A stretch of 19,537 nucleotides of DNA from assembly GCA_050740255.1 (NCBI GenBank), contig JBOICV010000028.1, positions 1 through 19,537 on the forward strand, read 5' to 3'. Below are positions 10,203 through 16,238 of the stretch, one piece after another. The notes beneath the pieces were generated by a model that ran no database searches, had not been told where the DNA came from, and worked only from the letters and a program-made list of their open reading frames with translations. This stretch comes from JBOICV01 sp050740255. GTDB lineage: Bacteria; Pseudomonadota; Gammaproteobacteria; Nevskiales; JBOICV01. A program made the position numbers and the translations under genes. Positions within the stretch are counted from its first letter, which is position 1, and each line of letters starts with the position of its first letter.

Positions 10203-11657
10203 ATGAACGGCACGGCCGGCGATGCCGAAGCTATCCGCGAGCAGCTCGGCGCGAAGTTCGAGGCGCAGCGCGAGGCGTTTCGGCGACAGGGGTTCCCGGA
10301 CCATGCGCAACGCATGGACGCGCTCGAACGTCTCAAGGACGGGCTGCTCCGCTATCAAGAATTATTTGTCCGCTCGCTGATCGAGGACTTCGGCAACCGC
10401 GCGGCGCAGGAAACGCGCCTGCTGGAGATTTTTCCCACAGTGGACGAGATCCGGCATACGCAAAAGCATCTGCGCGGCTGGATGCGGCCGCAGCGCGTCG
10501 CCGCCAACTGGCAGTTCATGACCGGCCGCGCGCGCGTGCTGTATCAGCCGCTTGGCGTAGTCGGCATCATCGGCGCCTGGAACTACCAGCTCCTGCTGTC
10601 GCTCTCGCCGCTGGTCTGCGCGCTCGCCGCCGGCAATCGCGCCATGGTCAAACCGTCCGAGACCGCGCCGCGCACCGCCGATTTGATGCAGAAGATGATC
10701 GCGGAGCGCTTCAAACCCGAGGAAGTGGCCGTGATCACGGGCGGACCGGAAATATCGTCAGCTTTCTCGTCACTGCCTTTCAATCATCTGATTTTTACCG
10801 GCTCGACGCGTGTGGGAAAGCTCGTCATGCGCGCGGCCAGCGAGAATCTGACGCCGGTCACCTTGGAGCTGGGCGGCAAGTCGCCGGCGCTGATTCATCC
10901 CGACTATCCGCTCGAACGCGCCGCCGAGCGCATCCTCACCGGCAAGTTCTGGAACGCGGGCCAGACCTGTATCGCGCCCGACTACGTGCTGCTGCCGGAA
11001 AACATGGAGGCTGAATTCGTCGAACTGGCCAAACGCATTATGCCGATGCGCTACCCCAAGATCGTGGATAACCCCGACTACACGCGCATGGTCAATCGTC
11101 CGGGCTACGAGCGCATGCTCGCCCTAGTGCAGGACGCCAAAAGCAAGGGTGGCGAGTTGCATCAGTTCAACCCGGCGCAGGAGCACTGCAATGCCGACAA
11201 CCGCGTGATGCCGCCGACCGTGGTGGCCAAGACCAACGAGGCGATGCGCATACTGCAGGAAGAAATCTTCGGTCCCATTCTGCCCATCGTCACCTACCGG
11301 GAACTGGACGATGCGCTGGCCTATATCAACGACCGGCCACACCCGCTCGCGCTGTACTATTTCGACAGCAAGATGCAGCGAGTCGATGAGGTGCTTCATC
11401 GTACGACTTCGGGTGGGGTGGCGATCAACGACTGCATCTTTCATCTGCCGCAGAACAATCTCCCCTTCGGTGGGGTCGGTCCTAGCGGCATGGGCGCTTA
11501 TCACGGCTTCGACGGCTTCGCGACCTTGTCCAAGAAGAAGGGCGTATTCATACAGGGCTACGGCGGCATCCAGATATTCAAGCGCTTTCTGGCGCCGCCC
11601 TACGGCAGGCTCACGGACTTCGTGATCCGCTTTCTGATCCGGAATCGCAAACTGTAG
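10203..11657 (+). CDS. Aldehyde dehydrogenase, coniferyl aldehyde dehydrogenase type
   Basis: This cytosolic NAD(P)-dependent enzyme oxidises an aldehyde to a carboxylate. It has 484 residues. It shows the compact architecture of the class 3-like family that includes bacterial coniferyl aldehyde dehydrogenase (CalB): PLGVVGIIGAWNYQL with the oxyanion Asn, FTGSTRVGK for the cofactor, the general base Glu222 in LELGGKSPALI, and the nucleophile Cys256 in NAGQTCIAPDYVL. EEIFGPILP and PFGGVGPSGMGAYHG follow as expected. The C-terminus has a hydrophobic/basic stretch (FKRFLAPPYGRLTDFVIRFL) that could touch the membrane. AAGGGAGAG at 10193-10201 precedes the ATG. The stop codon TAG lies inside a palindromic repeat. 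The substrate is not determined; an aromatic or medium-chain aldehyde is plausible. Confidence 0.92.
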   Translation: MNGTAGDAEAIREQLGAKFEAQREAFRRQGFPDHAQRMDALERLKDGLLRYQELFVRSLIEDFGNRAAQETRLLEIFPTVDEIRHTQKHLRGWMRPQRVAANWQFMTGRARVLYQPLGVVGIIGAWNYQLLLSLSPLVCALAAGNRAMVKPSETAPRTADLMQKMIAERFKPEEVAVITGGPEISSAFSSLPFNHLIFTGSTRVGKLVMRAASENLTPVTLELGGKSPALIHPDYPLERAAERILTGKFWNAGQTCIAPDYVLLPENMEAEFVELAKRIMPMRYPKIVDNPDYTRMVNRPGYERMLALVQDAKSKGGELHQFNPAQEHCNADNRVMPPTVVAKTNEAMRILQEEIFGPILPIVTYRELDDALAYINDRPHPLALYYFDSKMQRVDEVLHRTTSGGVAINDCIFHLPQNNLPFGGVGPSGMGAYHGFDGFATLSKKKGVFIQGYGGIQIFKRFLAPPYGRLTDFVIRFLIRNRKL

Positions 11658-11702
11658 GAGCGAGCCCGCTCGCGACGGTCGCCTGCAGGCAGGTTCCTAC
11701 AG
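11652..11702. repeat. Palindromic repeat overlapping the dehydrogenase stop codon
   Basis: CTGTAGGA (11652-11659) is a perfect inverted match to TCCTACAG (11695-11702). Inside are GCGAG/CTCGC (11660-11664 with 11669-11673) and the palindrome GCCTGCAGGC (11681-11690). The outer arms carry the same TAGGA/TCCTA as the 3859-3906 repeat, so the two are likely one family. The TAG at 11655-11657 in the left arm is the stop codon of the aldehyde dehydrogenase gene. Confidence 0.8.
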
Positions 11703-11749
11703 CGGCCGAGTTAGCTGCGGCCCTGGCGCCATCCCCGGCCGGCCGCACG

Positions 11750-11788
11750 GACAATCACAGGTGGCCATCCGTCCCGTGACAATCGCAG
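11750..11788. promoter_or_regulatory. Direct repeat upstream of the DUF1302 gene
   Basis: GACAATCACAG (11750-11760) and GACAATCGCAG (11778-11788) match at 10 of 11 bases. Their starts are 28 bases apart, and the second ends 33 bases before the GTG start. Paired direct sites like these can bind a regulator; no clear -35/-10 pair is visible next to them. Between 11703 and 11749 I see only GC-rich sequence with a short GGCCG/CGGCC pairing. Confidence 0.25.
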
Positions 11789-11821
11789 CAATAACTACAG
11801 CGGTAGCTTGGAGGAGGCGCG

Positions 11822-13918
11822 GTGCGAGACGGAGCTTGCGTGTTACGGATGCTTGCTGCGTTATGCGCGCTGTTGTTCAGCACTACCAGCTCGGCGCTGA
11901 ATTTTGAATTCGACGACGGCGCCATTACGCTGGAATTGATCAGCAAATTCTCGCTCGGCGGCGGCTGGCGTCTGGAAGAGCGCGATAACGCGCTGCTCGG
12001 CAAGTTAAATGTGCCGGGCCAGCAGGACTTGTGCACTGCCGATGACTGTCTGTCGTTCAACCATGATCCTGGACCCAACGCACGTCTGGTGGCCGCCGAC
12101 GGCGGTTTTTTTCTGCACGTCACCGACGACGGCAATCTCAACTACGACAAGGGCGATCCGGTCAGCGGTCTGGCCAAGCTCAATAGTGAGTTGAATGCCA
12201 AGTGGGCGGGATGGACGCTCAAGTTGTCAGGGATTGGCTTCTTCGACACGGTCAACGCGGATTTCAGCGAGCGGCACGCCAATACCCGTTCCCAGCCGCG
12301 TTTCACCGATCGCCCCGAGCGCATCGAAGACGGGCTGGCGAAGGATATTCAGTATCGCGAGGCTTTCATCGCCCGGTCTTTCGAGCTGTTCGACAAGAAT
12401 ATCAGCGCAGCGATCGGTTATCAGCGTGTGCGCTGGGGCGAAGCGAACTTGCATCTGTTCAACACCCTGGATGAAATCAACCCGCTGGATGCGATTCTGG
12501 CGCGCCAACCCGGCCTCGCGCTCAACGAGCTGAATGTGCCCACCGGCATGGCGCTATTCGGCATCGATCTGACCGAGGCGCTGAATCTCGAAACTTTCTA
12601 CCAGTTCGACTGGGAACCGGTGCGGCCCGATGCGACCGGCAGCTTCTTCTCAACCAGCGATATCGCCGGTGGCGGCCGCACCGCGAATATCCATCTGGGC
12701 CAGTTGCCGGAAGACCCGGACGGTGATTTCCGGCTCGCCGGCCTGGCGGCATTCGTTACCAGTACGAGTTCAAGAGTGTTCATTTCCAACGAGAAGGCTT
12801 TCGCGCCGGATGAAGGCGGGCAATACGGCTTGCGCCTGAACTGGTACTTGGAAAATCTCAACAACGGCACGCAGTTCGGCTTTTACGCCATGAACTACCA
12901 CAGCCGTCTGCCGCTGGCGAGCATGTATGCCGCCAACCGCTCCTGTCTGCGCGATGCGCTGATCCCGGGCGATATTGTCACCGCTGCTGTTGCCTGCCAG
13001 GGCTTCAACGGCACGCTGAACCTGTTGGGCATTGGCCGGGAACCGCTGCCGCTGGATACCGTGCGCGTGCGCCTGGATTATCCGGAAGACATCCACCTTT
13101 TCGGCGCCAGCTTTAACACCACCGGCTTCGGCTGGTCTTTCTCGGGCGAGTACAGCTATCGTCCGAACCAGCCGGCGCAATTGCTGATCAGCGATGTGCT
13201 GCTCGCCGCCGTCCAGCCGGCTTTGCCGACGCAGGATATTCCGATTGGCGTGGGCGTCATTCCGGGGCTTAGCCTAGGCACGATTCCCGGCGCACGCACT
13301 TTCGCGCCGGATTTCATCAGCCCATACCGCGGTCAGGCGATTCAGGCCAATCAGTACATACCCGGTTTTGAGCGACTCAAGGTCGGCCAGTTGGTCGTGA
13401 ACGGCATCAAGCTGATTGCCGGCGAGAACATCTTCCGCGCCGAGGACATCACGGTATTGATCGAGGCTGGCTTCACCCATGTCGTGGACCTGCCCGAGGC
13501 GGGCGAGTTGTTCTTCCAGGGCGGCGGCGACTCGAGCCACCCCAGTCCGGGCGAGGACGGCAGCGGCGATCCGCCGGGGACCAGCCACGCGCTGCGTATC
13601 AATCCGACCCAGATGAAGGAAGGCTGGGCCGAGGATTTTGCCTGGGGCTTGCGTTCGCTGGTGATGTTCAACTACTCCAATGTCTGGGACTCGGGCATCA
13701 CCCTAAAGCCGACGATCCTGTGGTCGGAAGATATCAAGGGCATCGCCCCCTCGCCGGCGCAGAACTATGTCGAAGGTAACCGCTGGATCGTGCTCGGCAG
13801 CTTCGTCGAGTATGGCGAAGACTGGTCGGGCAATATCCTCTTCAATCACTTTGCGGGTGAGCGCAATCTGCTGGCGGACCGCGATAGCGTGTTTTTCTCG
13901 GTGGCCTATTCTTTCTGA
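11822..13918 (+). CDS. DUF1302-family outer-membrane beta-barrel protein
   Basis: This 698-residue exported protein starts at GTG, chosen because GGAGGAGG (11810-11817) lies just upstream; an ATG at codon 10 would have no such site and would cut the signal peptide. Residues 1-25 form a signal peptide (LRMLAALCALLFSTTSSA) with likely cleavage before LNFEFDDG, the typical mature start of DUF1302 proteins. The WGE motif in QRVRWGEANLHLF (Trp205) followed by INPLDA is characteristic, as are the closing EGNRWIVLGSF and the final FFSVAYSF, whose terminal Phe fits outer-membrane insertion. A Gly/Ser/Pro/Asp-rich segment, GGGDSSHPSPGEDGSGDPPG, probably a loop, lies near residues 565-585. Known family members often sit beside a DUF1329 gene and lipid or hydrophobic-compound catabolism genes; no DUF1329 partner is seen here. 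Function is not established. Confidence 0.88.
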   Translation: MRDGACVLRMLAALCALLFSTTSSALNFEFDDGAITLELISKFSLGGGWRLEERDNALLGKLNVPGQQDLCTADDCLSFNHDPGPNARLVAADGGFFLHVTDDGNLNYDKGDPVSGLAKLNSELNAKWAGWTLKLSGIGFFDTVNADFSERHANTRSQPRFTDRPERIEDGLAKDIQYREAFIARSFELFDKNISAAIGYQRVRWGEANLHLFNTLDEINPLDAILARQPGLALNELNVPTGMALFGIDLTEALNLETFYQFDWEPVRPDATGSFFSTSDIAGGGRTANIHLGQLPEDPDGDFRLAGLAAFVTSTSSRVFISNEKAFAPDEGGQYGLRLNWYLENLNNGTQFGFYAMNYHSRLPLASMYAANRSCLRDALIPGDIVTAAVACQGFNGTLNLLGIGREPLPLDTVRVRLDYPEDIHLFGASFNTTGFGWSFSGEYSYRPNQPAQLLISDVLLAAVQPALPTQDIPIGVGVIPGLSLGTIPGARTFAPDFISPYRGQAIQANQYIPGFERLKVGQLVVNGIKLIAGENIFRAEDITVLIEAGFTHVVDLPEAGELFFQGGGDSSHPSPGEDGSGDPPGTSHALRINPTQMKEGWAEDFAWGLRSLVMFNYSNVWDSGITLKPTILWSEDIKGIAPSPAQNYVEGNRWIVLGSFVEYGEDWSGNILFNHFAGERNLLADRDSVFFSVAYSF

Positions 13919-13942
13919 GTTAGTTCCTTCTCTGAGCCAGCC

Positions 13943-13986
13943 ATTACCAGGTAGGTAATTGTTAAGCGCTCTGTTTGCGATAAAAA
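13943..13986 (+). promoter_or_regulatory. Candidate promoter with operator-like palindrome before the hydrolase
   Basis: ATTACC (13943-13948) and GGTAAT (13954-13959) form a perfect inverted repeat around AGGTA. It abuts a possible -35 TTGTTA (13959-13964), followed after 16 bases by TAAAAA (13981-13986) as a possible -10; each hexamer matches four of six consensus bases. The arrangement would suit a dimeric repressor or activator at the promoter of the hydrolase and small membrane protein genes. The rest of the 97-base gap shows nothing else. Confidence 0.35.
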
Positions 13987-14015
13987 TGCGCTCTGGCAGT
14001 TCCCGGAGCGATGCC

Positions 14016-14909
14016 ATGTCAGCCGCAGTCGAAGACGCAGTGTTTTACCATTCGGCCAGAGTGGAGCCGTTTCAGACTGGCGACGCTACACTGGCCTTGC
14101 GGCGTTTCGGCTCGGGACCCGCACTACTGCTGATTCACGGCTTTCCCCTGCACGGTTTCACCTGGCGCAAGCTGCTGCCGGAGCTATCGCGCCACTTCAC
14201 CTGCTATGTGGTGGACCTCGCCGGCAAGGGCGATTCGGAGTGGTCGGCAGCCACGGACTTCAGTTTCGCGGCTCACGCGCGCAGATTGAAACAGCTGGTG
14301 GATCATCTGGGCTTGCAGCGGTACAACCTGATGGGGCAGGACACAGGCGCCACCATTGCGCGCTGCCTTGCCCTGATTGACCTGAAGCGTGTCGAGAAGA
14401 TGGTGCTCATCAACACCGAGATGCCTGGGCATCGGCCTCCCTGGATTCAGCTCTATCAGATGATGATGCGTTTACCGGGCGCTGCATTTGTTTTCCGCCT
14501 GCAGCTGCGCCTGCGCTGGTTCGTTCGCTCCGGCATGGGTTTCGGTGGCTGTTTCAGCAATCTCGACCTGCTCAATGGGGAGTTCCACGAACAGTTCATT
14601 GCGCCGTACATCCATTCGCAGCACCGAACCGACGGCATGGCGCGCTACCTCATGGGTATTCCATGGGACGTTGTGGATTCTTTGAAACAACGCCACCAGG
14701 AGCTGAGCATGCCCGTTCTCCTGGTCTGGGGCGAGGACGATCCCACCTTCCCGATTCAGCTGGCGCGCGAGATGACGGGGCAGTTCCCGGACTGTCGCGG
14801 CCTCGTTGCGATTCCGCAGACCAAGCTGCTGCCGCATGAGGAGCGTGCACCAGCCGTGCTCACCGCGGTGCTACCCTTCCTCACACCGGCTACTAAGCTG
14901 GCCGCATGA
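14016..14909 (+). CDS. Alpha/beta-hydrolase with Asp nucleophile (epoxide hydrolase/dehalogenase-like)
   Basis: The ATG at 14016 was chosen because GGAG (14005-14008) lies seven bases before it; the frame stays open upstream to a TTG at 13959 with no comparable site. The 297-residue protein has the fold's oxyanion motif HGFPLHGFTW, the nucleophile elbow MGQDTGATIA with Asp109, and the acid in VWGEDDPTFP (Asp242). An Asp rather than Ser nucleophile is typical of epoxide hydrolases and haloalkane or fluoroacetate dehalogenases. A cap domain lies about residues 135-215. At the place of the usual catalytic His (GHF-P-HEE) this protein reads KLLPHEE, so the His appears to be Leu271; His274 is the only His close by. 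Its stop overlaps the next start by 4 bases. The substrate is unknown. Confidence 0.85.
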   Translation: MSAAVEDAVFYHSARVEPFQTGDATLALRRFGSGPALLLIHGFPLHGFTWRKLLPELSRHFTCYVVDLAGKGDSEWSAATDFSFAAHARRLKQLVDHLGLQRYNLMGQDTGATIARCLALIDLKRVEKMVLINTEMPGHRPPWIQLYQMMMRLPGAAFVFRLQLRLRWFVRSGMGFGGCFSNLDLLNGEFHEQFIAPYIHSQHRTDGMARYLMGIPWDVVDSLKQRHQELSMPVLLVWGEDDPTFPIQLAREMTGQFPDCRGLVAIPQTKLLPHEERAPAVLTAVLPFLTPATKLAA

Positions 14910-15307
14910 GAACTTTGGCGCTGGCCTTCTACTGGTTGCTCGGCTTCACCAGCCTGGCCAACGGTTTGTGGATGCTGGCCGACCCGGCGAGCTGGTTCAC
15001 GCAAATCCCCGCGGCGGTGACGGATACCGGACCGCTGAACCGTCATTTTGTGCATGACATCGGCGTCGTGTTCTGCATTGTCGGGCTGGGCGCGATCTGG
15101 TGCGCACGCGATCCAGTCGGAGCTTACCCAGCACATCTTGGTGTGACGCTGTTCTACGCGGGGCATGCGCTGGTGCACGTGGCGGAAATCAGCTTTGGTC
15201 AGCTGCCGCATTCGCACTGGTGGATTGATTTACCGCTGGTGTTTCTGCCGGCGCCGGCGCTGGTTCTGCTGACGCTTACACCCGTGCGCCGGCGAGTTTT
15301 CAGCTAA
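14906..15307 (+). CDS. Small membrane protein of unknown function
   Basis: This 133-residue protein has about four hydrophobic segments: residues 5-26, 49-66, 73-93 and 106-125. Between the first two is a soluble stretch, DPASWFTQIPAAVTDTGPLN, followed by RHFVHDIG. I recognise the pattern WF..IP....TGPLN.HFV.DIG from small uncharacterised bacterial membrane proteins but do not know a function. Several His residues (HFVHD, GHALVHV, PHSHWW) lie near the membrane segments and might bind metal or haem; this is speculation. Its ATG overlaps the hydrolase stop (ATGA at 14906-14909), so the two are probably translated together. Its 3' end overlaps the converging exonuclease gene by 8 bases. Confidence 0.8.
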   Translation: MRTLALAFYWLLGFTSLANGLWMLADPASWFTQIPAAVTDTGPLNRHFVHDIGVVFCIVGLGAIWCARDPVGAYPAHLGVTLFYAGHALVHVAEISFGQLPHSHWWIDLPLVFLPAPALVLLTLTPVRRRVFS

Positions 15308-16070
15308 GGGTGAACTCCGCGATCACTGGGGCGTGATCGGATGGGCGCTCGTTCTTGCGCGGCGTCTTGTCCACATCGCAGGCTTTGCAGGTCGGCGCCA
15401 GCGCCGCGCTGGCCAGGATATGATCAATCCGTAGACCCATATTGCGGCGAAAGGCGGCCTGCCGGTAGTCCCACCAGGTGAAGGTTTGCGGCGGATGCTC
15501 GAATAGTGTCCAGCAGTCGGTAAAGCCCAGCTCCTGCAGCGCCCGAAACGCGGCGCGTTCCGGCTCAGAGCACAGAATATTGCCCTCCCAGACCGCGGGA
15601 TCATGCGTGTCGGCCGGGGTGGGTGCGATGTTGTAATCGCCCAGCACCACCAGTTTCGGATACTGCGCCAACTCAGCATGCAAATGCGCGCGCAACGCTT
15701 CCAGCCACAACAGCTTGTACTGGTATTTATCAGAACCCACGCTTTGACCATTGGGAACATACACGGAAATCACGCGCACGCCATTGACCGTTGCGGCCAA
15801 TACGCGCTTCTGCTCGTCGCTGTAGCCAGGCATGCCGGCCTTTACGTCAGTCAGCGGCGTCCGGCTCAGCAGGGCGACGCCGTTATAGGTTTTCTGGCCA
15901 CTGCAGGCGCTGTGATAGCCCAGTTCCTGCAGGGCCGCGTGCGGAAAACCCTCGTCCAGACACTTGATCTCCTGTAGCGCCAACACATCCACCGGGTTAC
16001 TGCGCAACCAGTCGAGCAGTTGCGGCAGGCGCACTTTCAGTGAATTGACGTTCCAGGTGGCAATCAACAT
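15300..16070 (-). CDS. xth: Exonuclease III / AP endonuclease
   Basis: This enzyme of the EEP superfamily cuts DNA at abasic sites and degrades 3' ends during base-excision repair. From ATG at 16070 it has 256 residues (E. coli XthA 268). The start is chosen because MLIATWNVNSLKVRLPQL is the normal family N-terminus and AAGGA lies about ten bases upstream on the minus strand; the open frame runs on to an ATG at 16145, but that adds 25 low-complexity residues. Catalytic positions are visible: Asn7, Glu34 in LQEIKC, Asp145 and Asn147 in LGDYNIAP, and Asp245-His246 in RPSDHAPV. It is on the same strand as prlC, 168 bases downstream of it. Confidence 0.96.
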   Translation of the reverse strand: MLIATWNVNSLKVRLPQLLDWLRSNPVDVLALQEIKCLDEGFPHAALQELGYHSACSGQKTYNGVALLSRTPLTDVKAGMPGYSDEQKRVLAATVNGVRVISVYVPNGQSVGSDKYQYKLLWLEALRAHLHAELAQYPKLVVLGDYNIAPTPADTHDPAVWEGNILCSEPERAAFRALQELGFTDCWTLFEHPPQTFTWWDYRQAAFRRNMGLRIDHILASAALAPTCKACDVDKTPRKNERPSDHAPVIAEFTLS

Positions 16071-16088
16071 CGCATTCTTCCTTGTGCG

Positions 16089-16118
16089 CTCGCGACACGG
16101 TGCCACGAGCGTCGCGAG
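16089..16118 (-). repeat. Inverted repeat in the exonuclease III leader
   Basis: CTCGCGAC (16089-16096) and GTCGCGAG (16111-16118) form a perfect 8-base inverted repeat around a 14-base loop that itself contains GGTGCC. It ends 19 bases upstream of the exonuclease ATG on the minus strand. There is no T-tract, so it is not an obvious terminator; it could be a leader structure or another repeat unit. Confidence 0.5.
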
Positions 16119-16193
16119 TGTGGGTGCGGGAGCGGGCGCAGGCACGCAAAAATAACCCGGGCATCTATTTTAGTCATCATTGTCTAGCGTGCG

Positions 16194-16212
16194 CCCTCCC
16201 CTTGAGGGAGGG
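16194..16212. repeat. GC-rich hairpin downstream of prlC
   Basis: CCCTCCC (16194-16200) pairs with GGGAGGG (16206-16212) across CTTGA. A further GAGGGAGGGG (16217-16226) follows on the plus strand. The element lies 27 bases past the prlC stop in the direction of prlC transcription. It has no U-tract, and the CCCTCCC/GGGAGGG style resembles the hairpin in the 2877-2990 repeat. The other bases of the 16071-16238 gap show no clear promoter. Confidence 0.55.
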
Positions 16213-16238
16213 AGTAGAGGGAGGGGTAGCCTTGCCGC

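Noticed and set aside
13959..14015. TTG start for the alpha/beta-hydrolase at 13959
   Set aside because: It falls in the operator-like palindrome and has no ribosome binding site; the ATG at 14016 has GGAG at good spacing.
16071..16145. Upstream start for exonuclease III at 16145 adding 25 residues
   Set aside because: The extra residues are Pro/Ala-rich, lie over the leader inverted repeat, and have no family counterpart; the ATG at 16070 has an AAGGA site and the normal N-terminus.
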